Below are positions 35,802 to 47,681 of a DNA stretch of 64,000 nt, in pieces. The number at the start of each line of letters is the position of its first letter. The first letter of the stretch is position 1. The stretch spans positions 1,054,001 through 1,118,000 of the forward strand of contig NZ_AP012541.1 in assembly GCF_000829035.1 (NCBI RefSeq), in the 5' to 3' direction. Made by a program: the position numbers and the translations under genes. The stretch is from Lacticaseibacillus paracasei subsp. paracasei (GTDB taxonomy: Bacteria; Bacillota; Bacilli; Lactobacillales; Lactobacillaceae). Under the pieces are notes generated by a model that saw only the letters and a program-made list of their open reading frames with translations, did no database searches and had not been told where the DNA came from.

Positions 35802-35842
35802 AATTAAGGTGATTCTTTAGAAATAGTAAGGTTTTTGTTGGT

Positions 35843-35861
35843 TTACGTCACTGTGACGTAA
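35843..35861. promoter_or_regulatory. 19-bp perfect palindrome (putative operator) upstream of mvaK2
   Basis: TTACGTCACTGTGACGTAA has two perfect 9-bp half-sites around a central T. A TATACT element follows at 35869-35874. The site could be an operator placed just before a second promoter, or downstream of the promoter at 35774. No regulator gene lies beside it. The sequence is not one I can assign to a known regulator. Confidence 0.55.
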
Positions 35862-35932
35862 GGTCAGCTATACTTACAGTCGGATTCCCTCTGGGGTCCT
35901 ATATAAATGAAAAATTGAAGGGTTCTGATTGT

Positions 35933-37006
35933 GTGATAACAGCGCAGGCGCCAGGCAAGCTTTATGTTGCCGGTGAATACGCGGTGGTTGAAACTGGCTT
36001 CCCCGCAATCATTGTGGCGTTAGATCAATTCGTCACCGTCACGGTTGAGGCAACGAAGCATTTCGGCAGTATCGTGTCCGAGCAGTATCAGGAAAACTCG
36101 CTGTATTGGCAGCGTCAAGGCGACGAGATGGTCTTTGATAATCGGGATAATCCGTTTCATTACATTCTCTCGGCAATCAAATTGACTGAACAATACGCTC
36201 GAGAGTTAGACAAACCGCTCGCGTTATATAAGCTCTATATTGATTCGCAGCTGGACGCCAAGGATGGGAAGAAGTATGGCCTAGGCAGTTCAGCAGCGGT
36301 GACTGTTGCCACGATTAAGGCATTAGCCAAGTTTTACGACTTGAAAATGTCGAAGGATCAGATCTACAAGCTGGCTGCCATTGCCCATCTAGACGTACAG
36401 GGCAATGGCTCTTTAGGTGACATTGCAGCATCTGTCTATGGGGGATGGATTGCCTACCGTTCGTTTGATAAAGCGTGGTTGGCGGCAGCACGAAACCAGA
36501 TGTCACTAGCCGACCTGATTAACACTGATTGGCCAGAGTTGTCGATTGAATTGCTGACAGCTCCGGCTGACATGCAGTTGCTGGTTGGCTGGACAGGTTC
36601 ACCAGCTTCAACTTCTCAGTTGGTCGACAAAATTACGCTGGCCAAAGCGAAGAAGCCACAACTTTACCGTGACTTCTTGACTGCTAGCCGTGAAACCTTA
36701 GAAAAATTAATTGATGGGTTCCGCAACCGTTCGTTGAGCAGTATTCAAGCTGGTATTCGCCGCAACCGTGAGTTGTTGGATGAATTAGCTCATTTCTCGG
36801 GGGTTGCGATCCAAACACCAGCATTACGTCAACTTGTTGAACTAGCTGAACAAGCAGGCGGCGCGGCAAAATCTTCAGGTGCCGGTGGCGGTGATTGCGG
36901 GATCGTCTTGATTGATTCTCATCAAGCCATCAAACCGCTACTTGCGGCTTGGCGCGACCATCATATCGAGCCTCTGAAATTTAATGTGCATGAAATTAAT
37001 GATTAA
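35933..37006 (+). CDS. mvaK2: Phosphomevalonate kinase
   Basis: This 357-residue GHMP kinase phosphorylates phosphomevalonate in the mevalonate route to isopentenyl diphosphate. Motif 1 is APGKLYVAGEYAVVE, motif 2 YGLGSSAAVTVATIKAL (near 113-130), and motif 3 GGAAKSSGAGGGDCGI near the end. GTG 35933 begins VITAQAPGKL and follows GAAGGG; TTG 35915 is an alternative. The other mevalonate kinases are not adjacent. Confidence 0.92.
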   Translation: MITAQAPGKLYVAGEYAVVETGFPAIIVALDQFVTVTVEATKHFGSIVSEQYQENSLYWQRQGDEMVFDNRDNPFHYILSAIKLTEQYARELDKPLALYKLYIDSQLDAKDGKKYGLGSSAAVTVATIKALAKFYDLKMSKDQIYKLAAIAHLDVQGNGSLGDIAASVYGGWIAYRSFDKAWLAAARNQMSLADLINTDWPELSIELLTAPADMQLLVGWTGSPASTSQLVDKITLAKAKKPQLYRDFLTASRETLEKLIDGFRNRSLSSIQAGIRRNRELLDELAHFSGVAIQTPALRQLVELAEQAGGAAKSSGAGGGDCGIVLIDSHQAIKPLLAAWRDHHIEPLKFNVHEIND

Positions 37007-37114
37007 AGACAACTCGATTGCTAATGGTGATCGAGTTTTTTATTTTCAGCGATGAAAATGTGAATTCTTTGTTAGAATTCAGGATTTCCAATACTTTTCG
37101 CAAGCGGTTTCTAG

Positions 37115-37120
37115 TATAGT
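37115..37120 (+). promoter_or_regulatory. -10 element for galU
   Basis: TATAGT lies 44 bp before the galU start; the -35 region (TACTTT, 17 bases upstream) is weak. Confidence 0.35.
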
Positions 37121-37163
37121 GTAGTAGGTAGTCAAATTAGTAAGAGAAGGGACTTGTGTACAC

Positions 37164-38078
37164 GTGAAAGTTCGTAAAGCAGTCATTCCGGCAGCCGGGC
37201 TTGGGACCCGCTTTCTGCCAGCAACTAAAGCTTTAGCCAAAGAGATGTTACCAATCGTTGATAAACCAACCATTCAGTTCATCGTTGAAGAGGCTAAGGC
37301 CAGCGGGATTGAAGACATTCTGATCGTTGAGGGTAAACAAAAACGTTCTATTGAGGACCATTTCGATTCTGCTCCTGAATTGGAACAGAATTTGAAAGAA
37401 AAACATAAAGATGCCTTGTTGGAGTTGGTTCACTCCACCACTGACATCGGCGTTAATCTCTTCTTCGTTCGCCAGCCATATCCGCGCGGTCTTGGGGATG
37501 CCGTTCGTTTGGCGAAGTCATTTGTTGGCGACGAACCATTTGTTGTCATGCTCGGCGATGACCTGATGCATGACAAGGTACCATTGACCAAGCAGCTGAT
37601 TAACGAATACGATAAGACCCACGCATCCATCCTTGCCGTTAAAAAAGTGCCACATGACGAAGTTTCAGCTTATGGCGTTATTGACCCTGAAAGAGAAGTT
37701 TCAAAGGGACTCTTCAACGTCAAGAAATTTGTTGAAAAGCCAGCGGTTGCCGATGCACCAAGTGACTTGGCCATCATTGGTCGTTACTTGTTGACACCAG
37801 AGATCTTTGATATTCTCGAAAATCAAAAACCTGGTAAGGGTAACGAAATTCAACTCACCGATGCCATCGACACCTTGAACCAAACCCAGCGTGTCTTCGC
37901 CCATGAATTCACCGGCGATCGTTATGACGTTGGGAATAAGTTTGGCTATGTGAAGACCAACATCGAATACGGCTTGACCCACCCAGAAGTGAAGGATGAG
38001 CTGCGTGCTTATATTCTTGACTTGGCGTCAAAACTGCAGGCAAATAAGCCTGTGGGGAAGCCGGCAAATAAGAAGTAA
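37164..38078 (+). CDS. galU: UTP-glucose-1-phosphate uridylyltransferase
   Basis: This 304-residue cytosolic enzyme makes UDP-glucose for glycolipids and polysaccharides. It begins [37 protein letters not shown], followed by PRGLGDAV and VVMLGDDLM (metal Asp), then FVEKP and [17 protein letters not shown] 37164 follows AGAAGGGA. It is monocistronic. UDP-glucose supply may feed the GT genes in this window, though no link is shown. Confidence 0.95.
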   Translation: MKVRKAVIPAAGLGTRFLPATKALAKEMLPIVDKPTIQFIVEEAKASGIEDILIVEGKQKRSIEDHFDSAPELEQNLKEKHKDALLELVHSTTDIGVNLFFVRQPYPRGLGDAVRLAKSFVGDEPFVVMLGDDLMHDKVPLTKQLINEYDKTHASILAVKKVPHDEVSAYGVIDPEREVSKGLFNVKKFVEKPAVADAPSDLAIIGRYLLTPEIFDILENQKPGKGNEIQLTDAIDTLNQTQRVFAHEFTGDRYDVGNKFGYVKTNIEYGLTHPEVKDELRAYILDLASKLQANKPVGKPANKK

Positions 38079-38107
38079 ATTCATAACATAAAAGTTCAAC
38101 TGTCAAT

Positions 38108-38160
38108 AACAGAGCTGTTTGACGATACACAGATGAGTGTTCGATCAGACAGCTCTGTTT
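38108..38160 (+). terminator. Terminator after galU
   Basis: AACAGAGCTGT (38108-38118) pairs with ACAGCTCTGTT (38149-38159), with a 30-base loop that can pair further (TTGA/TCGA). T residues follow. Confidence 0.65.
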
Positions 38161-38304
38161 GTTTGCGCTTAGGACACAGGAATAATGCTATAAAATGGTT
38201 TCAAGTATTTAGTAAAGCAATGACAATTAAATCGATATTATAAACAGTTCAATATTGGAAACCGTTTTCTATAGCGTTAAAATAACATATAGGAGGCGAG
38301 GATC

Positions 38305-39603
38305 ATGAAAAAGTTCTGGAAGACTTTGTTATCAGCACTGATTATCGCAATAAGTTTTGGTGCATTTAGTACAGCCAATCAAGTGGATGCAAGGGTTAAG
38401 TTCACAAGAAACGCCGATTTTTACAAGAATGAGCCAGAAAATGCTAAACCAAGTGTGCTATCGACTATTACGACAATCAATAAAAATGGCACCATGATTT
38501 ATGATGCAGATGCTGTGAAGCAAAAAGATGTGATCGCGGCTGCTGCTGCGCATTGGAATAAGGCAGTCGGGATTAACTTGATTATGAGTTATCAAGAGGC
38601 GCATGTTGCTAAAGCCGATGCGGATGTCGTCATTGAACCTGCAGATTTACCGGCGGGTATTGGTGGGGTAACAGGCTACGACGGCTATGTATATGAAACT
38701 TGGCAGAATATCATCAAAATCGCTAACACCACGTTAGATGCTGCTAGTTCACAAAAAGGTTTTGTTCAAGCTGTTTCAACGACCAGTCACGAAATGGGAC
38801 ATGCATTAGGTCTCAATCATGATCCGGGCGCACTGATGGGAACGAGTGGTGCGGCTGAACTGGCAAATGGCATTTTACCGGCCATTCCTGACTATAATGT
38901 GAATGCCGTTGGCGCGATCTTGAAAGACTTGGATCAGTTATACCCAGGATCGAAGCCGATCACGATTCCGAACATGACCGATGGCAGTGCTTATCGCGAT
39001 GCTGGCACAACTGAGGAAATATTGCCCACTGACCGAGTTGCACAACTAGTACTAGGTGTTGATCACTTGGCGACACGTAACTTTAATGGTGGCACCGTAG
39101 AAATTCTCAGCAACGAAAATGTCTATCAAGTCGGGCGAGGCCAAGTTGGCACCACGAACTCATTCAATTTGACTAAAACGAAGCAGCCAATTGTAACTGG
39201 CTACATGAGTGCTGGTTCCCAAAGGTATTATCAGATCAAAGTTGGCAGTCAATATTACATTATTGGCGGCGGTAGTCGCGTCATCATTACTGGAGATGCG
39301 TATCGCGATAACGGCACCACGACGGATGTCCTAGATACCGACTTAATCAGTAAACTATTCAAGGATGATTCTCGTTTAGTATCACGGGATCTTACTCATA
39401 AAACAATTGAAATTACAGGTAATGAAGATGTTTACCAAGTGGGTGTTGGACGTATCAGTACAACGAACGCACTTTTGTTGACAGGCACTCAACAAGAAGT
39501 CTTAACCACTTATGTGAAGGTAAATGGCTTTCATGTTTATCAAATACATGTAGGTGACAGATACTTGATTATTTCAAGTGATTTTACCAAAGTAGTAAAT
39601 TAA
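38305..39603 (+). CDS. Secreted matrixin-like zinc metalloprotease with two C-terminal repeats
   Basis: The 432-residue protein has a signal peptide (KKFWKTLLSALIIAISFGAFSTANQVDA). The protease domain has TSHEMGHALGLNHDPGALMG, a metzincin HExxHxxGxxH site with a Met close behind (around residues 163-180). Two related C-terminal modules of about 95 residues follow (each with AYRDxGTT near the start and VYQVGxGxxxTTNxxxLT), probably wall- or substrate-binding. AGGAGGCGA precedes ATG 38305. No LPxTG motif is present, so it is likely secreted. Confidence 0.85.
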   Translation: MKKFWKTLLSALIIAISFGAFSTANQVDARVKFTRNADFYKNEPENAKPSVLSTITTINKNGTMIYDADAVKQKDVIAAAAAHWNKAVGINLIMSYQEAHVAKADADVVIEPADLPAGIGGVTGYDGYVYETWQNIIKIANTTLDAASSQKGFVQAVSTTSHEMGHALGLNHDPGALMGTSGAAELANGILPAIPDYNVNAVGAILKDLDQLYPGSKPITIPNMTDGSAYRDAGTTEEILPTDRVAQLVLGVDHLATRNFNGGTVEILSNENVYQVGRGQVGTTNSFNLTKTKQPIVTGYMSAGSQRYYQIKVGSQYYIIGGGSRVIITGDAYRDNGTTTDVLDTDLISKLFKDDSRLVSRDLTHKTIEITGNEDVYQVGVGRISTTNALLLTGTQQEVLTTYVKVNGFHVYQIHVGDRYLIISSDFTKVVN

Positions 39604-39639
39604 GCCGGGCTGTTGCTTTTTATTGACGAGGTATTATTA

Positions 39640-39881
39640 GATCAAAGTGGATAATCAGTACTACATTATTGAGGCGATAGTCGCGTCATTATTACTGGTG
39701 ATGTGTATCGCGATAATGTCAACACTCCGGACGTCCTAAGTACAGATTTGATTGGTCCAAAGCAGCAAGCTCTGACAACTATCACAAATGCTGGTGAGGG
39801 ACATGCTTATCAAATTCATGTTGGTGACAGATACTTTATCATTTGGAGTGACTTTACTAAGGTTGGATTGAAGTCAATATT
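39640..39881 (+). pseudogene. Eroded extra copy of the metalloprotease C-terminal module
   Basis: The stretch parallels the repeat of the upstream protease (ATCAAAGTGGATAATCAG, then YYIIE, GDSRVIITGDVYRDN and YQIHVGDRYFIIWSDFTKV). It is frameshifted near 39675 and lacks about 45 residues between TDLIGPK and QQALTT. It is cut by the left end of the IS3 element at 39882. It is a decayed duplication, not a gene. Confidence 0.7.
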
Positions 39882-39985
39882 TGAGACAGATTTTAAGAGA
39901 CATTCAGGACCGCGTTTACCTTCCACAGCTCAAATAAATCATTAATCGCGATTAATAACTTATTTGAACCCTGGAAAGCATTAAA

Positions 39986-40828
39986 TCAGGCGGCCATTTG
40001 GCTCGTAAGTGTTGCAATTTCAACTTGTAAGGGGGTCTGGTAGCCCAGTGAACTATGAATTCTCTTCCTATTGTAGAAAGCATGCACATATTCAAAAAGG
40101 ACGGCAGCGGCAGTTTCATAATCTTCAAAGACCGGCACTGGATAAACACATTCCTTTTTGAGGGAAGCGTGAAAGGATTCCATTGGCGCATTATCATACG
40201 GACAACCCTTACGGCTGTATGAGTGGCGGATATGTAGTTCAGTTAAACGTTGATTGTAATTATCGCTGGTATACTGTGATCCTAAATCCGTATGGATAAT
40301 CAGGTCCCCAGTAATGGTTCGATTTTTAACCGCGCTTTCAAGGGTCTTTAAGACTAAATCAGTATCCATCTTTTTTGAGAACGAATAGCCGATAATCCGT
40401 CGTGAGTGCAGGTCCATGATGGTTGATAAGTAACACCAGCCATTACGCTTCGTTTGAATATAGGTCATATCAGCGGTCCATTTTTGATTTAAACCAGTGG
40501 TCGAGAAATCCTGCTTAAGCAAGTTGGGACGCTGTTCAACCTTGGTTTTGGAAGCCGAAGCCGCTTTCCACTTATTGACGGTAACGGAGTGGATATCCAG
40601 TTCCTTCATGAGCCGGGAAATCCGTCGTGGACTGCACCGAAGCTGCAGTGGTTGAAGTTCCAGATTCAATTCATGGTGGATCTTCATAACACCGTATCGC
40701 TGCTTAAATTCCGCAAAGATCCGCAGAATCCGTTGTTTCAAGTCCGCATCTTCGGCCCGGCGTTTTGAAGTTTTGGGGGATCGATAACGATAATACTGAG
40801 CTCTGGAAACACCGAGGATTCGGCACAT
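39986..40828 (-). CDS. IS3-family transposase OrfB (DDE integrase domain)
   Basis: The ATG-started frame encodes 280 residues, but the same frame is open upstream to the slippage site (EVTNIFDYIHQESHHHQVTK). The rve core shows D in WTADMTYIQT, D in IIHTDLGSQYTS and E in PYDNAPMESFHASLKKE. OrfB is most likely made as an OrfAB fusion by a -1 frameshift at the A7 run at 40909-40915. It is apparently intact. Confidence 0.93.
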   Translation of the reverse strand: MCRILGVSRAQYYRYRSPKTSKRRAEDADLKQRILRIFAEFKQRYGVMKIHHELNLELQPLQLRCSPRRISRLMKELDIHSVTVNKWKAASASKTKVEQRPNLLKQDFSTTGLNQKWTADMTYIQTKRNGWCYLSTIMDLHSRRIIGYSFSKKMDTDLVLKTLESAVKNRTITGDLIIHTDLGSQYTSDNYNQRLTELHIRHSYSRKGCPYDNAPMESFHASLKKECVYPVPVFEDYETAAAVLFEYVHAFYNRKRIHSSLGYQTPLQVEIATLTSQMAA

Positions 40829-40881
40829 CTTGGTTACCTGGTGGTGATGGCTTTCTTGGTGAATGTAATCAAAGATATTGG

Positions 40882-41133
40882 TTACTTCTGCGCAAGGAAG
40901 CCCAGGGCTTTTTTTAGGATTTCGTTCTCCTCAGACAGCGAAGCCAGTCGCTTTTCCATCGCTTTGATTTCGTCTGGCGATTTACCGGATTGAGTTTTGG
41001 CCTGGCCCTGGATCCACTTATGAACTGTTGAATAGCCAATGCCATATTCTCTGGCCAGTTGAGCAGCTGATTCGCCTTGCTTATATAGGTTGATAATGTT
41101 TTGTTTGAATTCTTTGTCGTAACGAGTTGGCAT
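40882..41133 (-). CDS. IS3-family transposase OrfA (HTH)
   Basis: The 83-residue protein has an HTH (KEFKQNIINLYKQGESAAQLAREYGIGYSTVHKWI) and a leucine-zipper tail (MEKRLASLSEENEILKKALGFL). AAGGAAGGAA precedes ATG. The tail codons CTA AAA AAA contain the heptamer A_AAA_AAA used for -1 frameshifting into OrfB. Confidence 0.93.
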   Translation of the reverse strand: MPTRYDKEFKQNIINLYKQGESAAQLAREYGIGYSTVHKWIQGQAKTQSGKSPDEIKAMEKRLASLSEENEILKKALGFLAQK

Positions 41134-41196
41134 GTAAAAATTCCTTCCTTTTGAGAGACGATTTATTCATTATACCCTCTCTTAAAAGTTGTCTCA

Positions 41197-42520
41197 GGAA
41201 TCAGCTTACATCCAACAGTACAATAATTCCAACGGGTGGCCGAATCGTTTTACAGATGTAGGTAGTGGCAATCTGAGTGTTGGATCAAATCAACCGTCAA
41301 CAAATGCAACTGCAAAGTTATCAGTGCCAACAACATCTGGGACTTACTATTATCAGCTGAAGCTTACCTATAATAACGGTAGTCCCAAAACAGTGTATAG
41401 TGATGTTTTCGCGATTACTGTTGTGCCTAAACCGATTGATGCGACAGGCTTAGTGGTTACCGCAAATCAAAAAAGTGTTTTGTGGGGCCAGCAAATTGGT
41501 TTAAACGCGCAGCCAATGCCAACGAATAGCACGGCAACTATAGGCTGGCGTGCGAATCCATCTGATCCTAAGTTTGGTGTTTTTTCGAGTACAAGCGGCC
41601 AGAAAACCAGTTTTACGACAAAGGCACCAGCTAATGAAAGAGATGCAGTCCTGCAAAATGATTCTGGCACACCGATTAACTTGACAGCGACAGCAACAAA
41701 TTCCGATCACTCTACAGTTGAGGGAACAGCATCTGCAACCCTTGGCGGCGTTTATCCAATAACAGTGCAACGGGGAGAAAACTTTAATGTCAAACCAGAT
41801 GCATTGAACGGTGTTCAATATCCTTCAAACCCGGATTTTAGATGGTTTATTTATAAGGATCAGACAGGGACGACTGAATACACGCCATCGACAAGTGAGC
41901 ATTTAGTTCAAAATACAGATACCTTACAATGGCAGAATGTTCAGGCACCACAGGGAAAATTGTATTACCAGCTGGTTGTTACCTTCAATAAAGGGACAAG
42001 TAGTGCATTTTCTTGGTACACAAACATTGCGCCACTAACCATCACAGCTAAAAATCCCGAACTGCACGCAGTTCCCAACTTGCAATTTGCTTTAAGTTCA
42101 GGCACAAACCCAACTATTGCCGATTTTTACAAGGCAAGTGGGGTGATGATGCAATATGCGCCAAGCAAGATGGTGAATTCCGTAAATTGGGATGGCAATA
42201 ATGCCGGTGTGCTGGCGATTACTAGTGGTGGTAGTCAATGGCGTTTGAACGTTCAATTTTCGCCGTTTAAAAATATGACAACGCAACGCAATCTTGGTGG
42301 ATCGTCTGGTGGGACTGCTGCGTTTTCCTTGCATTTTGCGGATGGAACCACGATGGCAGCAAAGGATGATAGTCAGCCGGTGACGCTTTACAATGGCGCA
42401 ACTCAGAATGTGACGACAACAACGTCAACCGACACTTCTTTGAAGATTCCTCAAACCGCATCGATTCAACCCGGTACTTACCAATCAACTGCTACTTGGA
42501 CACTTGTCAAAGCACCTTGA
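41197..42520 (+). pseudogene. WxL-domain surface protein lacking its N-terminus
   Basis: The frame is open from inside the right end of the IS3 element to TGA, with no own start or signal peptide. It encodes about 440 residues of Ig-like beta repeats rich in Thr/Ser/Asn. The C-terminal WxL domain has its two motifs, WRLNVQF and TWTLVKAP, at the very end. WxL domains bind peptidoglycan non-covalently. The usual DUF916 and LPxTG partners are absent here. It was presumably truncated by the IS-associated deletion and should not be exported. Confidence 0.8.
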
Positions 42521-42604
42521 TAAAAGCCGGTTGCCATTGAGTGACACAATGGTTTGAAACAAAACGGTTGTCTTTAAAGACACTTTTGATGATGGGATAT
42601 CAAT

Positions 42605-42656
42605 AAAAACAGCCGCTTATCTTCTGGCATCAAGTCAGAGAATGAGCGGCTGTTTG
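42605..42656. terminator. Bidirectional terminator after bglA
   Basis: AAAACAGCCGCT (42606-42617) pairs with AGCGGCTGTTT (42645-42655), with a small inner TCTG/CAGA pair. It lies between the WxL relic and the convergent bgl operon. Confidence 0.8.
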
Positions 42657-42717
42657 CATTTTGTTGTTCGTCCCGGAAAATCGAGAATAAGCAAGGTTGC
42701 ATTAAAAACAGTTGCTA

Positions 42718-46100
<3,383 letters not shown>

Positions 46101-46120
46101 GTTGTGTTCCTCCTCGGATA

Positions 46121-46162
46121 GTGAGCGCGAGCCAGCGCGGTTGCTGCGCTTGGGGCGCGTTA
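46121..46162. repeat. Collapsed repeat family B-like element between bglG and EIIBCA
   Basis: GTGAGCGCGAGCCAGCGCGG and GCGCTTGGGGCGCGTTA resemble the two family B ends joined with the centre missing. It lies 20 bp before the EIIBCA start, the second intercistronic gap of the operon to hold such a sequence. Confidence 0.4.
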
Positions 46163-46186
46163 TGGTTGGGGTAAGGCATGAGATGA

Positions 46187-47017
46187 CTAGTTAGTTAAAA
46201 CTCGGTGGATATGAATAATGAGATAAGCCAACTCTTCCTTAGTCGGTTCTTTGTCATAGATAGCAATAATGGCTTTTTGAACTTTAAGTGCGATTTTGGC
46301 CGCTTCAGGATACACAGTGTAGACACTTGTGAGTAGTTGGCCATCATCAGCGAGCATGGTATCACCAAGGTAACGCTCAGCAAAGAATTTCATATGGGTG
46401 ACAAAGCGTTCGTAATTCAAACTCGTCGTGTCAATCGTGCCACCAGTCAGCGCACGCACCGCCTGCAAGACGTTGTCAACAAGCTGGGTCACTTCCAAAA
46501 TATTCGCTTTACCGGCCGCGGCTGGTGTTGCATTGATGATGTGGAAGGCAATGTTAGCCGCTTCTTCCCGTGGGAGTGCCAATTGCAAGGTCGCTTCGAC
46601 AACCGTCAGCCCATATTCGCCAATGGCAAACATTTCGGGGTAGTAGGTTTTCATTTCCCAATAAATCCGATTACCCAGTGATTGCTTGCTGTGATAGCGC
46701 TGAACTGAAAAAGCCAGATGATCTGTTAAGGCGTAGTAGATACTGGGAAGAAGGGACAGCTGCAGTTGCTGCTCAGCATACGTCACAATCTGTGAGGTAA
46801 TGCTGATGTAAACAGGTGGTATGTTATTGAGCGATTGGATCATTTCGCTTTTGCGACTGTCATCCAGCGGCATGAATTTTTTGAAGATCGCGTTGTCGGG
46901 AAGACAGGCGTTCACTTTTTGACGATAGCCAATGCCCTTGCCAAACGCGATATACTCGTGGCCGTCCTGTTCAGCGAGGACGACATTGACATTGAGCACT
47001 TTTTTGATGCGAAACAT
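46187..47017 (-). CDS. BglG/LicT family transcriptional antiterminator
   Basis: This 276-residue RNA-binding antiterminator has an N-terminal CAT domain (MFRIKKVLNVNVVLAEQDGHEYIAFGKGIGY) and two PRD domains whose regulated His appear in YALTDHLAFSVQRY, YERFVTHMKFFAERYL and YLIIHIHRVL. It should bind the RAT hairpin in its own leader when beta-glucosides are present and unphosphorylated. GAAAGGGGTG precedes ATG. Confidence 0.94.
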   Translation of the reverse strand: MFRIKKVLNVNVVLAEQDGHEYIAFGKGIGYRQKVNACLPDNAIFKKFMPLDDSRKSEMIQSLNNIPPVYISITSQIVTYAEQQLQLSLLPSIYYALTDHLAFSVQRYHSKQSLGNRIYWEMKTYYPEMFAIGEYGLTVVEATLQLALPREEAANIAFHIINATPAAAGKANILEVTQLVDNVLQAVRALTGGTIDTTSLNYERFVTHMKFFAERYLGDTMLADDGQLLTSVYTVYPEAAKIALKVQKAIIAIYDKEPTKEELAYLIIHIHRVLTN

Positions 47018-47125
47018 CGGACACCCCTTTCATAAGTCGTTCGTGTGATACTTGCGGGCCGCCACTGACCGCAAGTTTTGCAAAGGACGCGTGCCAGTTG
47101 TTGCGAAGCGCGTGTTTGGTGGCAC

Positions 47126-47200
47126 AAAAAAGCAGGCAGACTGAAGAAAATCGTTTGCGATGAAACGATAATCCAAGTCTTGCCTGCATAAGCAGTAACA
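47126..47200 (-). promoter_or_regulatory. RAT antiterminator and overlapping terminator in bgl leader
   Basis: On the minus strand TTACTGCTTATGCAGGCAAGACTTGG (47173-47198) has the GlcTxx/LicT-type RAT pattern (TTACTG then GCAGGCAA). Overlapping it, GCAGGCAAGACT (47176-47187) can pair with AGTCTGCCTGC (47132-47142), followed by six T. The two folds exclude each other, the standard switch for BglG proteins. Confidence 0.82.
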
Positions 47201-47230
47201 TGCGCTTGTGATGCGTTATCTGGTCAATGT

Positions 47231-47260
47231 ATTTTAGCATGATGACTATAGAAAACGCAA
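47231..47260 (-). promoter_or_regulatory. Promoter of the bgl operon
   Basis: On the minus strand TTGCGT (47255-47260) and TAAAAT (47231-47236) are 18 bases apart. TGGTTGCGTTTTCT around the -35 loosely fits a catabolite-repression (cre) site. Confidence 0.6.
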
Positions 47261-47473
47261 CCATTTCGATGAATGAAAGCACATATTTTTATTATTTTAT
47301 CTGATAATCATTAATATTTTGATTCAGGAAAGATTATAAATATGAATGTGATTATATTAAAGACTGGTTCAGCACGTTTGGGGCTGAATGATCGCTTAAG
47401 AACGCTTTCGAACAAAATCGTTACCCTTTGAAAAATTGAGCTTTTTTGTCAGCAGTCGGAATTTAAGATCCCA
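47261..47473. other. Gene-free stretch upstream of the bgl promoter
   Basis: The region is AT-rich between the bgl promoter and repeat A2. No gene or clear signal was found. Confidence 0.4.
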
Positions 47474-47658
47474 GTGCCAAGGCGGAGCAATCGTAGGCCA
47501 GATGGGGCTCAGCCGTGCAAACAGCACAGCGACGGGCTTTGGCGCTGATGTTGTTAGGCGACTTCGAGATCGCGGTTTTTGCGAGCTAAAAGCGCCGTCT
47601 CCGCTCTAGCTACGCGTCGCTACCCCAGCTGGCCGGAGATGGCGGAGTTTGGCACGGC
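47474..47658 (-). repeat. Structured repeat family A, copy A2
   Basis: Read on the minus strand it starts GCCGTGCCAAACTCCGCC and closely parallels copy A3 (roughly nine bases in ten by eye over 185 bp). It lies 24 bp after the yfhO stop, in the sense orientation of that gene. Outer ends GTGCCAA and TTGGCAC pair. Inner hairpins correspond to those of A1 and A3. Confidence 0.78.
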
Positions 47659-47681
47659 ATTGAATTGATTAGCACAGTTTG

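Larger units (their letters stand above)
39882..41196 (-). mobile_element. IS3-family insertion sequence (1315 bp)
   Basis: Ends TGAGACAGATTTTAAGAGA (39882-39900) and TCTCTTAAAAGTTGTCTCA (41178-41196) are inverted, with TG and CA termini. It carries orfA and orfB on the minus strand. The outer flanks (AATATT left, GGAATC right) share no 3-5 bp duplication, so the ends probably come from different insertions or a later deletion. Confidence 0.9.
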
